Source: Microcystis aeruginosa W13-11
GTDB lineage: Bacteria > Cyanobacteriota > Cyanobacteriia > Cyanobacteriales > Microcystaceae
NCBI GenBank assembly: GCA_009995705.1
Contig: JAADBR010000111.1
Coordinates: 1-15,031, forward strand
Direction of reading: 5' to 3'
Length of the DNA: 15,031 bases
Shown: positions 1-7,456 of the stretch, one piece after another
Layout: each line of letters begins with the position of its first letter
Numbering within the stretch: the first letter of the stretch is position 1
Program-made: the position numbers and the translations under genes
Notes under the pieces: model-generated
What the model was told of the DNA's origin: nothing
The model's database searches: none
The model's input: the letters and a program-made list of their open reading frames with translations, nothing else

Positions 1-219
1 CTCGTCTAATACCTTAATATCTCCTTTTAACTCGGCCTTGAGTTCGGCCTGTCCGATTTCTACTTTGGTTAGCCGGTCCTCTACCTTGTCAAATCTCTCA
101 TCCATCCGTTTTTCCAGGGAGTCGATTTTCTCATCCATCCGTTTTTCCAGGGAGTCGATTTTACTCTCAATCCTAGTTAGGACAGCTTCCAGGGAATAAG
201 TTACAGTTTCGTTAGACAT
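1..219 (-). CDS. Small coiled-coil protein, partial (3' end outside window)
   Basis: Open frame of 73 codons running from an ATG at 217-219 off the left edge. The protein starts MSNETVTYSLEAVL and is then almost wholly charged heptad/hendecad helix. An 11-residue unit (KIDSLEKRMDE) occurs twice in a row, encoded by a 33-bp DNA repeat. A good ribosome site (AGGAG) lies about 9 bases upstream of the ATG on the minus strand. The damaged second copy at 307-616 shows what the missing end probably looks like: more coiled coil, one hydrophobic helix and a short tail, about 115 residues in all. I infer a membrane-tethered coiled-coil protein. The function is unknown and I do not recognise a named family with certainty. 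Confidence 0.7.
   Translation of the reverse strand, partial: MSNETVTYSLEAVLTRIESKIDSLEKRMDEKIDSLEKRMDERFDKVEDRLTKVEIGQAELKAELKGDIKVLDE
98..163. repeat. 33-bp tandem repeat, two units, in the coiled-coil gene
   Basis: Units 98-130 and 131-163 are identical except for the last base. Each encodes 11 residues, so gain or loss of a unit keeps the reading frame and adds one hendecad of coiled coil. The neighbouring copy of the gene has only one unit, so the number varies between the duplicates. Confidence 0.85.
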
Positions 220-707
220 TTTGCTATACTCCTATGGAGTTTTCGGGTTTTTTGAGTGGCCATTTATTATGCTCATAGGGCCTCTAGCCTTGCCTAGGAG
301 CTAGTTCTAGGGATTGGGGAAAAAACCAAAAAGTTTAGCAGCACCTCCCAGGACGGCAACCAGCAAAGCTATCAGAATCCCCCGGTTGGTGAATTCCTGA
401 TAACCAACCCGTGCCGTTAATCCCTCGATTTTCTCGTCTAATACCTTAATATCTCCTTTTAACTCGGCCTTGAGTTCGGCCTGTCCGATTTCTACTTTGG
501 TTAGCCGGTCCTCTACCTTGTCAAATCTCTCATCCCCGTTTTTCTAGGGAGTCGATTTTACTCTCAATCCTAGTTAGGACAGCTTCTAGGGAATAAGTTA
601 CAGTTTCGTTAGACATTTTGCTATACTCCCATGGGGTTTTCGGGTTTTTTGAGTGGCCATTTATTATGATCATAGGGCCTCTAGCCTTGCCTAGGAGCCA
701 GTTCTAG
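220..707. repeat. Tandem duplication of gene plus upstream region
   Basis: Sequence 220-310 reappears at 617-707 with only a few substitutions (period 397 bp). Window position 1 corresponds to 433, so the duplication covers the whole gene and about 90 bp of leader. The shift changes from 397 to 432 across the gene because the left copy has one extra 33-bp unit and lacks the 2-bp deletion. Both copies end at the shared string GTTCTAG (304-310 and 701-707), which probably marks the junction. Confidence 0.85.
307..616 (-). pseudogene. Second copy of the coiled-coil/TM gene, frameshifted
   Basis: Starts at ATG 614-616 with the same MSNETVTYSLEAVL N-terminus as the gene at 1-219. A 2-base loss near 533-538 (CGGGGATG against CGGATGGATG in the intact copy) brings a stop directly after residue 28. 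If the frame is restored, reading continues to TAG at 307-309. It gives coiled coil (ERFDKVEDRLTKVEIG...), a hydrophobic helix (GILIALLVAVLGGAAKLFGF) and the tail FPNP, 104 codons in total. It has one 11-residue unit where the left copy has two. The ribosome site (GGGAG) is kept, so the damage looks recent. A sequencing error of two bases is the alternative explanation. Confidence 0.75.
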
Positions 708-754
708 TTACTTCATTGTCATAAATAAGGCACTTGCGCTTTGATAATGTACCT

Positions 755-781
755 TGTAGGCGAACTCAGTTCGCCCCTACA
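755..781. repeat. Short palindromic element at edge of gene remnant
   Basis: TGTAGG-CGAACT is followed after one base by the near-complement AGTTCG-CCCCTACA, with a 2-base gap in the left arm. It sits where recognisable acetyltransferase coding sequence begins, so it probably marks an insertion or recombination edge. The same GTAGGGGCGAA type of arm recurs at 7199-7271. Confidence 0.5.
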
Positions 782-796
782 CTGTGGACAAAATCC

Positions 797-1013
797 GTCT
801 TTGGCTATAAAGATAAAAGCGGTCGCCCCAAAATTGGCAATAATGTCAGGATTACCGCCGGCGCTAAAGTCTTGGGAAATATTACCATCGGCAATAATGT
901 CACCGTGGGCGCAAATTCAGTGCTAGTCAAGGATGTTCCACCTAATTGTGGTGGTGGGTATTCCCGCTCGTATTGTTAAACCGGACGGCGTTAAAGTAGA
1001 TGAAAAATTATAA
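797..1013 (+). pseudogene. Serine O-acetyltransferase-like (hexapeptide repeat) remnant
   Basis: The 3' end of a left-handed beta-helix acyltransferase of the CysE type: [14 protein letters not shown], then [14 protein letters not shown] and [16 protein letters not shown], the hexapeptide-repeat coil and the final loop. The N-terminal helical half is missing; the sequence before about 797 is unrelated and contains a palindrome. Near 948 two bases (GT) appear to be lost from a GTGGTGGTG run. In the shifted frame the protein would continue [21 protein letters not shown] to TAA at 1011-1013. The match to serine acetyltransferase is the family I recognise best, but other hexapeptide transferases share this pattern. 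It ends head-on with ispD, overlapping its stop by a few bases. Not expected to be functional. Confidence 0.7.
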
Positions 1014-1688
1014 ACGTTGACTTAAAATATATTCGGCAATTGCCAGATCTCCGGGAGTAGTAATTTTTAAGTTAGTTTCTTCACCGACGACAATTTTGAC
1101 GGGAAAACCACATTTTTCTAATAAGGCAGCATCGTCGGTGACTTCCCAAGCTAATTTTTGGCCCTGTTCATGACATTCTTTTAATAATTTTACCTGAAAA
1201 CCCTGGGGCGTTTGGGCTGCCCACAACCGCGAGCGTTCGGGTGTATCCTTAATCCAACCCTTGCTATCGACAATTTTAATCGTATCTTTCACTGGAACCG
1301 CCGCTATGAAACCCTGACAAGTGGCTAAAGCGACCGCACAGCGATCAAATAATTCGGGAGTGGCTAAACATCGCGCCCCATCGTGAATTAAAACCGTCTG
1401 GGCTTCCTCTGGTAGGGCTTGTAAGCCATTATAAACTGATTTTTGTCTGGTTTCGCCTCCTTGGATGATTTGCACGGGTTTAAGGGCATTTATGGCGGTG
1501 ATAATTTCTCGGATCTCCTCAAAGTCTTCCGGTTGTGCCATGATGCCAATCCAGATAATTGCCCTAGATTGCATGGCAGCCAGCAAAGTCCAAGCGAGGA
1601 GAGGTTTTCCGTGCAGGGTAAGCAGTAACTTATTGCGATCGCTGCCCATCCGTTTACCCATTCCCGCTGCTGGAATTAACAAATACAT
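1008..1688 (-). CDS. ispD: 2-C-methyl-D-erythritol 4-phosphate cytidylyltransferase
   Basis: Transfers CMP from CTP to methylerythritol phosphate, the third step of the MEP route to isoprenoids (carotenoids, phytol, quinones); cytoplasmic. The 226-aa length is normal for the family. Nucleotidyltransferase signature at residues 6-20 is PAAGMGKRMGSDRNK, with the Arg13 and Lys20 expected for CTP binding. Further motifs are RQKSVYNGL (81-89), HDGAR (102-106), AVPVKDTIK (130-138), RSRLWAAQTPQGF (153-165), TDD (184-186) and GEETNLKITTPGDL (202-215). All key segments are present, so the gene should be functional. It stands alone on the minus strand; its stop overlaps the end of the convergent acetyltransferase remnant. 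Confidence 0.95.
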   Translation of the reverse strand: MYLLIPAAGMGKRMGSDRNKLLLTLHGKPLLAWTLLAAMQSRAIIWIGIMAQPEDFEEIREIITAINALKPVQIIQGGETRQKSVYNGLQALPEEAQTVLIHDGARCLATPELFDRCAVALATCQGFIAAVPVKDTIKIVDSKGWIKDTPERSRLWAAQTPQGFQVKLLKECHEQGQKLAWEVTDDAALLEKCGFPVKIVVGEETNLKITTPGDLAIAEYILSQRL

Positions 1689-1727
1689 ATTTTTTTCAGG
1701 TAAAAAGTTAAGAATTCAATAGATTTG

Positions 1728-1855
1728 GGTTCTTCTCGGTTCTGTGTGATAAGTTTAACTTACACAGGATCGATCAGTCTTTGTGGTTCCTTCCACTCGC
1801 TCGCTCGGAAGAATGTATCTTAGAATACATTTCACCCGCCAAACCTAAGAGAGCC
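1728..1855 (+). repeat. Dispersed repeat, copy A (inverted relative to copy B)
   Basis: A roughly 128-bp segment starting GGTTCTTCTCGGTTCTGTG and ending CCAAACCTAAGAGAGCC. Its reverse complement matches 2596-2740 along nearly the whole length: GTTCTGTGTGAT, GTTTAACTTACA, GGATCGATC, CTTTGTGGTTC, CCAAACCTA and GAGAGCC are all shared in order. It holds its own palindrome, TGTATCTTAGAATACA (1814-1829). Non-coding; the family is unknown to me. Confidence 0.8.
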
Positions 1856-1882
1856 AGATTTGGTCTTTGATACCCCCCTAAT

Positions 1883-1901
1883 CCCCCCTTGATCTGGGGG
1901 G
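1883..1901. repeat. GC-rich hairpin (C6/G6)
   Basis: Six C and six G separated by TTGATCT, next to a second run of C (1873-1878). It lies 45 bases past the stop of the minus-strand gene at 1947-2345 and could end or stabilise that transcript, but no T-run follows. The string is of the type seen as a scattered repeat in many cyanobacteria. Confidence 0.4.
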
Positions 1902-1946
1902 TGCCGATGATTGTTAATAGCTTAAATAAGCCCAAAACTATCGCTC

Positions 1947-2345
1947 TTAGGAGAATAAATCGAGGGGAAAATGACCATAAGTACCGACTAATTGATCATT
2001 TTCTGATTGACAAGAAACCAGGACACCGCGATAGGTTCCCGTATAGGAATCGAGATAGGAAGCTTGTCTTCGGGTATTATATTTAATATACACCGCTCCC
2101 TGTTCTGGCTGGTCTTCTGGGAGACTATTAGGTAGGGGGTATCCTAGGGCTTGTAGATAACTTTTTAGGGCTTTAAATCCCTCTTCATTGTTATCGGCAC
2201 AGATACCTAAATTAATTGATTCCGAACCTTGGTTAACCAATAAAATTGCCTGTCTTAGAGCTTCTTCTTCTTCAGGAGATTGGGCAATTTTTAGTTTAAT
2301 ACATCCATATTCTTTTAGGAGTTTCAAAGCTTCTTCAATAGACAT
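1947..2345 (-). CDS. DUF1824-type cyanobacterial protein
   Basis: A 132-residue soluble protein without signal peptide or membrane segment. The N-terminal third is helical and acidic (MSIEEALKLLKEYG, then SPEEEEALRQAILLVNQGSES). The C-terminal half has the conserved-looking block VYIKYNTRRQASYLDSYTG, then YRGVLVSCQS and GTYGHFPLDLF. I assign it from memory to the DUF1824 family, which is largely confined to cyanobacteria and has no known role. Nothing is broken: start ATG at 2343-2345, stop TAA at 1947-1949. It is transcribed alone and is bracketed by two inverted copies of one repeat (1728-1855 and 2596-2740), which is unusual for a small housekeeping gene. Confidence 0.75.
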   Translation of the reverse strand: MSIEEALKLLKEYGCIKLKIAQSPEEEEALRQAILLVNQGSESINLGICADNNEEGFKALKSYLQALGYPLPNSLPEDQPEQGAVYIKYNTRRQASYLDSYTGTYRGVLVSCQSENDQLVGTYGHFPLDLFS

Positions 2346-2787
2346 GAGCGGTTAGATAGGCGGGGCTAAAGATAAAAAATAAGCTGATGCTGCTGTCCTT
2401 AACGACAAATTCCCAAGTAAAAAAGCCCTAAATCATTGGGGTTTAGAGATAGGAAAATTTTGCATTGGTCTTAATCGTAAGATCGCCAATTTCGATCATA
2501 TCAGGTTGGGGACAGGAAAATTGATCGGGGTTGTTCGATCGCTCCATTTTGTGCGGGCATTTCACTCGCTGCTTTTTGATAGCTGAAGTAAGCACGGCTC
2601 TCCTAGGTTTGGTGGGAAAATGTATTCTAGGATACATTTCTCAAGAGCGAGGGGGTGGAACGAACCACAAAGACACAAAGGACACAAAGATCGATCGATC
2701 CTATGTAAGTTAAACTGATCACACAGAACCTAGAAGAGCCTAAACTTTTTCTAGAGCTTTTTCTTCGCTTGTTTTAGAGTCTTGCAG
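2346..2787. other. Gene-free spacer (442 bp)
   Basis: Holds repeat copy B in its right half. I see no credible gene, RNA or clear terminator in the left half. A 64-codon minus-strand frame here overlaps the repeat and has no family features, so I do not call it. Confidence 0.6.
2596..2740 (-). repeat. Dispersed repeat, copy B
   Basis: Reverse-complement partner of 1728-1855. It is about 17 bp longer because of an extra CTTTGTGT-type direct repeat (2671-2688 on the plus strand shows GACACAAAG GACACAAAG). It contains the palindrome AATGTATTCTAGGATACATT around 2619-2638. Together with copy A it forms long inverted repeats around the gene at 1947-2345. Confidence 0.8.
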
Positions 2788-3678
2788 TTAAATTTCCGCC
2801 ACGGCTCTTTCGATTAAACGACGAGCCAGGGTTTGAATGCCAGTATGTTCATAGTAGTTGGTGGTCATATCGAGGAATGCCCCAACATATACCAATTTAT
2901 CGGCAGAAAAGTCGATAAATCCCTGAATTTTGCTCAATAATCCCTGCTGGCTCAAATTGCGATCGCTGACAAAACTACTCATCCAACCTTTAGTCGAGTC
3001 GAAACTTTGACCGATAAAGTCTAATTTTCTGGCACTATTTCCCCCCGGAATCAATTCTTTGATACTGCCAAAAGTGGAGTCAGATTCTAATTCTTCTGGG
3101 TGAAGAATACTGAGGGTGGATTCCACTTTGCGGATAAAACTGCCCCCCAGGGGAATTAAACCATCCAAACAAACTAACGCCGCCATCCGCATTAGGGATT
3201 CGCCGCTATAATCTGCCAGAGAAGTGACGAAATCATCGATACTATCCCCCGGAATGCCATTAATTTGACAAAAAGCGATTAATTCGGTCACTAATTTCAG
3301 GGTTAGATCGATGGTTTGTGCTTTTTCGGGGGCAGGGGTTAATTTTTCGATTAAACCGCCCATGAGGGGAATTTTACCACCGACGGCATTAGCAAGAGAG
3401 GCGGTGGCTAGGGCATTATCGGCGCTGTCGATGGTTTGGTAGAGCCAGAGCGCCCGTTGATAGCCCTGGGATTTATCATTAAACAACCAAACGGCTCGAT
3501 CGCCAATCTGTTGGATCATGCTTTCGTCGGTTTCGCCGGTGACTTTGATAATCGTATTTTTAAACCCGACTAGGTTATCCCACTCTCCCGGCACGACATA
3601 ATCAAGGGTTTTGAGGACTTTGACGGTGAGATTATTCGTCGGTAATTTGTCCACCAGTTCAAAAATTGGCTTACTCAC
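2788..3678 (-). CDS. Conserved-looking protein of unknown function, 296 aa
   Basis: Second gene of a two-gene operon, starting 10 bases after the stop of the upstream lipoprotein gene (3689-4192). The protein has no clear signal peptide or strong transmembrane helix. It is rich in amphipathic helices with moderately hydrophobic stretches (SLANAVGGKIPLMGGLIEKL; LMRMAALVCLDGLIPLGGSF). It ends in a basic helix (LARRLIERAVAEI). The pattern suggests a peripheral membrane or helical-bundle protein. I do not recognise a named domain. Codon use resembles the neighbouring core genes and the frame is intact. Pairing with a lipoprotein suggests an envelope or thylakoid-associated role, but that is inference only. 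Confidence 0.8.
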   Translation of the reverse strand: MSKPIFELVDKLPTNNLTVKVLKTLDYVVPGEWDNLVGFKNTIIKVTGETDESMIQQIGDRAVWLFNDKSQGYQRALWLYQTIDSADNALATASLANAVGGKIPLMGGLIEKLTPAPEKAQTIDLTLKLVTELIAFCQINGIPGDSIDDFVTSLADYSGESLMRMAALVCLDGLIPLGGSFIRKVESTLSILHPEELESDSTFGSIKELIPGGNSARKLDFIGQSFDSTKGWMSSFVSDRNLSQQGLLSKIQGFIDFSADKLVYVGAFLDMTTNYYEHTGIQTLARRLIERAVAEI

Positions 3679-3688
3679 GGATGTCTCC

Positions 3689-4192
3689 TTACTTTAATTT
3701 TGCTAAACCATCTAAATCGAACTTAGCTAACCAAACTTGGCGATCGCTGGCGGTAAAATCCGTATCCCGCGATAAAACCTTGACTTGATAGCGATTATTG
3801 ACTAAAACGGCGCTGGCGGTTGCACCCTGTTCCACAGAGGGAAAACCTTTAATCGTGGTTTGACTGTCTTGGAATTTATTAGCCGCGGCGGGATTATTGC
3901 TAATGTCCGATAGGGCTAACATGGCCACAACTTTGCCATCTTGCTTCAGTTTTGCCTCAGCAAAGCCTTTTTTCTCCTGGGTATAGACGCGCTCGTATCC
4001 TCCCCCAGAAGGCGGGAAAAACCGATTAAAACTGCCGCCAGAGGTGGATTCTTTCACCACTGCCGCCGCCCCGCGAGCGGTACTTTCCTGTTGCGCTTGG
4101 TCAAATTGTGAGGGAGCTTTAGCACAGGAAGTTACTAGCAAAAGTACCGCTAATACCCCTGCTATCAAGATTTTGCCCAATCGAAAGTTCAT
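3689..4192 (-). CDS. Putative lipoprotein, 167 aa
   Basis: First gene of the operon with 2788-3678. The N-terminus is a classic lipoprotein signal: MNFRLGK, a hydrophobic core (ILIAGVLAVLLL) and the lipobox V-T-S-C with Cys23 as the predicted lipidated residue. The mature part begins AKAPSQFDQAQ. It has a Gly/Pro-rich stretch (GGSFNRFFPPSGGGYERVY) followed by a compact alpha/beta domain (KKGFAEAKLKQDGKVVAML, then QGATASAVLVNNRYQVKVL and ending DLDGLAKLK). Size and layout resemble small cyanobacterial lipoproteins tied to photosystem assembly, but it lacks the signatures of Psb27, PsbQ or PsbP that I know, so I give no function. Located on the periplasmic or lumenal face of a membrane. Confidence 0.8.
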   Translation of the reverse strand: MNFRLGKILIAGVLAVLLLVTSCAKAPSQFDQAQQESTARGAAAVVKESTSGGSFNRFFPPSGGGYERVYTQEKKGFAEAKLKQDGKVVAMLALSDISNNPAAANKFQDSQTTIKGFPSVEQGATASAVLVNNRYQVKVLSRDTDFTASDRQVWLAKFDLDGLAKLK

Positions 4193-4555
4193 AGTTCTCT
4201 TAATTAAAACTTGCTCATGTTTGTTTGTAGTATATCTCTCGCTTATTGCCGATTATTGTTAAGTTTTTCTAGATTCTCTCACACCAAACTAAAAAAACAG
4301 AAAATCAGCAAAATTCCAGTCAATAGCCAATTTTTAGGCGTGTATCTCAAGACTACAGAAATATCCACTGCCGAGAAATTATCGATAACTTTTCAATTAA
4401 TACAAATGTATAAAAAACTGCGTGTAAGCATCTCGCGTTTGGGGGAGCGATTTGGTTCTAGCCCAAGAATAGTCTAAAACCCTGACAGGGTAGGGCTTAA
4501 AGCCAGGGTGGGGATGGTAGATTGAGAAAAATGATCTGCACCCCCTCATCACTAG
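4193..4555. other. Gene-free spacer (363 bp)
   Basis: Should contain the promoter of the lipoprotein operon (right of 4192, reading leftwards) and the end of chlD. An 88-codon plus-strand frame at 4211-4477 has no recognisable domain, no convincing ribosome site and opposes both flanking genes; I treat it as chance. A small hairpin near 4479-4491 is listed separately. Confidence 0.55.
4479..4491 (-). terminator. Possible weak terminator of chlD
   Basis: Read on the minus strand, ACCCTG-T-CAGGGT forms a tight hairpin followed directly by TTTTAG, 65 bases past the chlD stop. A second small palindrome (GGCTTTAAGCC) lies just before it. The stem is short and the T-run only partial, so this is a tentative call. 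Confidence 0.35.
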
Positions 4556-6553
4556 CTACAGTCCCGCAATTGCCCCTCGCGCCATAGATGCGATCGCTTG
4601 TTCCGTGGCTCGGGGTAGATGATAATACTTACCCCCAGCTTTTTGGGCTAATTCTTTGGCAAAACCAGTGGAGACGAATTTTTTCTCCGTATCGATAACC
4701 AGCAGTTTGATGCCTAAAGAGCGAATTTTAGCGGCAATATCGAGGAGTTCTGCCTTAATATCGGGTTTTTCCCCCTCTGGAATCGGTTCGCCTAAAGATT
4801 TCGCCAAAGGAATATTACTTCTCCCGTCAGTAATCGCCACAACCACCACTTGACCGATATCCCCGGATAAACGGGCATTCATCCCCACATGAACCGCTTG
4901 GGTTAAACCGTGAGCTAAGGGGGAACCGCCGCCACAGGGCAGGGTTTCTAGACGTTTTTTCGCTAGGGTAATCGATTTGGTCGGCGGTAATAGTACATCT
5001 GCTCGCTCACCCCGGAAAGGAATCAGGGCAATCTGGTCGCGATTTTCGTAAGCTTCCGTTAACAGACGCATGACCGCACCTTTAGCCGACTGCATCCGAT
5101 TCAGGGCCATGGAACCGGAGGCATCAACCACAAAGACAATTAAAGAACCGGCTTTGCGGGCCAGCCGTTTTGAGCGCAGATCCCCTTCTTCTATAATCAC
5201 ACGACGTTCGGGATTCCTTAAGCGACGGGCTTTTTGATAGGGGGCAGCCGCCCGGAGAGTGGCATCGACGGCGACTCTTTTTACCTTGCCCCGGGGTAAC
5301 ATCGGCTTAATATAACGTCCTCTATCTTCCGAGAAAATCAGGTTACGCGCCCCCGATTTCCCCTGACGCTGGGCCATCTGGGCGAAATACAGCACACTAG
5401 GATCCAGTAAAACCCCTTCCGGGTCGAAAACAAATTCTTCCGGCAGATTATCCGGCTGTTCCGGTTCTTTTTCTTCCTCCTTCTCCTCCTCTTTTTCTTC
5501 CTGTTCCTGCTGGTTTTCGTCTTGGGGCGGTTCCGGTGGTGGCGGTGGTGGCGGTGGCTGTTGTTCCTGTTCCGGGGGTGGCGGCGTAATCAGCGATCGA
5601 GGTACAATAACTAATTCGACGGCTCTTTTTAAGTCATCGGCACTGACTAAATCCTGACCTTCTAAAGCAGCCGCCGCCTTGGCTACTCTCACGGCAAAAA
5701 TCTCGGCACGATGACCTTCCACCCTACCGCGCACCGCTTCCTCCACTAGATAACTAATTTGTTCGGGTTTAATTTTTACCTCTTTTAACCATTCCCTCGC
5801 CAGAATAATTTCGGTTTTTAGATCATCGATTTCTTGGGCATATTGGGCGATAAAAGCACTGGGAGAAACAGCATACTCGATCGCCTGATTGACGGCGGTG
5901 ACTCGTTGGTCTAAACTAAGGACACCATCGGCGGAAAGGGCAATGGCAATTCTATCTAATAAATGGGTTCGTAAATCGCCCTCTTCTGGGTTATAAGTAG
6001 CGATCAGGATTGGTTTACAGGGATGTTGAAAACTAATGCCTTCCCGTTCGATTTGGTTACGTCCTTCGCTTAAAACTGTGAGTAATTGGTTAGCAATTTG
6101 GTCATCGAGTAGATTAATTTCATCGACGTAGAGAATTCCCCGATGGGCGCTGGCTAATAAACCGGGTTGAAAGACTGGTTCCCCCTGTTTCACCGATTCT
6201 TCCACATCGACGGAACCCAATAAACGATCCTCAGTGACCCCCAGGGGAATCTGCACGAAAGGGGCCCGGATAACTTCCCTGGGAACCTCTCCACTGCTAT
6301 ATTCTTCTTCAGTGCGATCGTCCCATTCGTCGGGATTATTGGGATCACAATTAAAGACATTACCTGCAATAATTTCGATCGGTGGCAGTAGGGAATGTAT
6401 CGCTCGCGCCATGACTGATTTGGCGGTTCCCCGACGACCGGCAATCACCACACCACCGAGGGCGGGATCCACGGCAGTTAAGAGTAGGGCTAATTTAATC
6501 GCTTCTTGGCCGACAACGGCAGTCAGGGGAAAATTGAGGGTCAGAGTGGGCAT
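4556..6553 (-). CDS. chlD: Magnesium chelatase subunit D
   Basis: Subunit of the ChlH-ChlI-ChlD complex that inserts Mg2+ into protoporphyrin IX, the first step committed to chlorophyll; ATP-driven, cytoplasmic or stromal face. The 665-aa length is close to the cyanobacterial norm. Domains in order: AAA+ module (1-320) with a modified Walker A, GRRGTAKS (39-46, Ala in place of the usual Gly), and Walker [13 protein letters not shown] (140-151); a linker at about 323-370 of proline runs followed by Glu/Lys-rich acidic sequence; and a C-terminal von Willebrand A domain with MIDAS residues DASGSM (477-482), GGGSPL and ITDG. The modified P-loop fits the known poor ATPase activity of ChlD compared with ChlI. 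The gene is monocistronic here and intact. Confidence 0.97.
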   Translation of the reverse strand: MPTLTLNFPLTAVVGQEAIKLALLLTAVDPALGGVVIAGRRGTAKSVMARAIHSLLPPIEIIAGNVFNCDPNNPDEWDDRTEEEYSSGEVPREVIRAPFVQIPLGVTEDRLLGSVDVEESVKQGEPVFQPGLLASAHRGILYVDEINLLDDQIANQLLTVLSEGRNQIEREGISFQHPCKPILIATYNPEEGDLRTHLLDRIAIALSADGVLSLDQRVTAVNQAIEYAVSPSAFIAQYAQEIDDLKTEIILAREWLKEVKIKPEQISYLVEEAVRGRVEGHRAEIFAVRVAKAAAALEGQDLVSADDLKRAVELVIVPRSLITPPPPEQEQQPPPPPPPPEPPQDENQQEQEEKEEEKEEEKEPEQPDNLPEEFVFDPEGVLLDPSVLYFAQMAQRQGKSGARNLIFSEDRGRYIKPMLPRGKVKRVAVDATLRAAAPYQKARRLRNPERRVIIEEGDLRSKRLARKAGSLIVFVVDASGSMALNRMQSAKGAVMRLLTEAYENRDQIALIPFRGERADVLLPPTKSITLAKKRLETLPCGGGSPLAHGLTQAVHVGMNARLSGDIGQVVVVAITDGRSNIPLAKSLGEPIPEGEKPDIKAELLDIAAKIRSLGIKLLVIDTEKKFVSTGFAKELAQKAGGKYYHLPRATEQAIASMARGAIAGL

Positions 6554-6779
6554 AGATCTAGATTCAGGCGGCCAAATTCCAGTGTAAAACAGAAGCTCCC
6601 GGGTCTGGCACTTTTCCCTTTTTGATTCCCAAACTCAGATTTTAAGTAGGTAGGCGTTAAAAATTATCAGACATCCCCCTTATCAAGGTAGGGCTGTTTC
6701 ATTCTCCCATCAGAATATCAAAAGTAAAAGCGATCGCTGTCTTTGTAAAGTGAGGAGTGACTGGCAACCTTTTAAATAT

Positions 6780-6851
6780 ATGTTGAGCTTAATAGAAAAA
6801 CTGAAACAAGTCAAGGATTTTAGGAAAGATCATGGTAGGGTTAATTCATAA
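6780..6851 (+). pseudogene. ISAs1-type transposase, N-terminal stub
   Basis: ATG at 6780 gives MLSLIEKLKQVKDFRKDHGR and then VNS-stop. The first 20 residues match my memory of the N-terminus of cyanobacterial ISAs1-family transposases (LIEKL...V.D.RK..G). The rest of the roughly 370-residue protein is absent. The frame is lost exactly where a perfect palindrome begins (6834), so insertion of that palindrome or a deletion next to it broke the gene. Confidence 0.5.
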
Positions 6852-6863
6852 ATTAACCCTACC
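6834..6863. repeat. Perfect 13-bp palindrome with 4-base loop
   Basis: Arms GGTAGGGTTAATT and AATTAACCCTACC, loop CATA. No T-run follows, so it is more likely a small mobile palindrome than a terminator. It interrupts the transposase stub. Confidence 0.8.
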
Positions 6864-7073
6864 AACGCTTCCACTCAGACGCTTCACGAAAAGGAAAAAG
6901 ACACCCTTTATGGATAGTATTAATAGTTTTATCGACGTAAGAAGAAAAAAAATTAGCTAAATTAACATAATTTACTTTCAAACAATTTCAATAGAGATAG
7001 GCTTTTAGTGGCTTGGGAAGAAGCTTTATCAATTTATTCATAATAAATATTAGCAGAGGATTAAAGATTAGTT

Positions 7074-7287
7074 AGGGCTTGCTGAATAAATGTGAAATGT
7101 ATGCAAAGTAAGGGTTTTGGGGCTTTACGAGCGAAACAGGTGCAAGATTTTGAGAGAATCGTGGTTCAAAACCTTGCATCTTCATCGGCCCGCGTCCTGT
7201 AGGGGCGAAGCATTCGGGCAATAACCTATCGGTGAAACCGTAGATTTTCTATCCGAATGCTTCGCCCGTACTTTTTCAGCAAACCCT
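7074..7287. mobile_element. MITE-like element, 214 bp, TSD AGTT
   Basis: Terminal inverted repeats: left AGGGCTTGCTGAATAA, right (reverse complement) AGGGTTTGCTGAAAAA; 12 of the first 13 bases match. The element is flanked on both sides by AGTT (7070-7073 and 7288-7291), consistent with a 4-bp target duplication. No coding capacity. Two internal inverted repeats lie inside: TGCAAGATTTTGA against TCAAAACCTTGCA (7141-7178), and a 19-bp arm pair at 7199-7271. It would need a transposase supplied by a full-length relative; I cannot assign the IS family. Confidence 0.75.
7199..7271. repeat. Inner inverted repeat GTAGGGGCGAAGCATTCGG
   Basis: Left arm 7199-7217 and right arm 7253-7271 match at 18 of 19 positions around a 35-base loop. 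The arm resembles the palindrome at 755-781, so it may be a separate small repeat nested in the 214-bp element. Confidence 0.7.
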
Positions 7288-7382
7288 AGTTATTGTGACT
7301 AACTCTTTTGGTTAGGGAGCTTTTTTCAATGCTCAGTCAACAGTAAAAAGTAATTAGTGAACTGATAACTCAAATCTGACAC

Positions 7383-7410
7383 CTGCTAACTGCTAACTGA
7401 TAACTGAGAA
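7383..7410 (+). repeat. Four degenerate heptamer repeats
   Basis: CTGCTAA, CTGCTAA, CTGATAA, CTGAGAA in direct succession, ending four bases before the NtcA box. Short tandem heptamers of this kind are common in cyanobacterial intergenic DNA. Confidence 0.7.
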
Positions 7411-7414
7411 AACG

Positions 7415-7456
7415 GTAGCAATTTCTACCAAAAGTCCCAGTGAAATCCGTTATTGT
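7415..7456 (+). promoter_or_regulatory. NtcA-activated promoter of ntcB-cnaT
   Basis: GTA (7415-7417), eight bases, TAC (7426-7428): a perfect GTAN8TAC NtcA site. It is followed after exactly 22 bases by TATTGT (7451-7456), which fits the TAN3T -10 box. This is the standard layout of NtcA class II activated promoters, with the NtcA site in place of a -35 box. Transcription should start near 7463, giving a leader of about 30 bases before the ATG at 7495. Just downstream, TGTCATAAGGTCATGAC (7455-7471) contains a LysR-like dyad that could serve NtcB autoregulation. Confidence 0.85.

Noticed and set aside
2443..2637. 64-codon minus-strand frame
   Set aside because: Overlaps repeat copy B, low-complexity basic composition, no ribosome site or family features.
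4211..4477. 88-codon plus-strand frame between the lipoprotein operon and chlD
   Set aside because: No recognisable domain, poor composition, lies in what should be a promoter region; probably chance.
6234..6587. 117-codon frame antisense to chlD
   Set aside because: Shadow of the chlD coding sequence with typical reverse-frame composition.
7299..7326. Possible terminator CTAAC...GTTAG followed by GGAGCTTTTTT
   Set aside because: Stem only five pairs, T-run not adjacent to the stem, and no plus-strand gene ends just upstream.
7383..7410. Possible CRISPR-like array
   Set aside because: Units are 7 bp, contiguous and without spacers; they are simple heptamer repeats.
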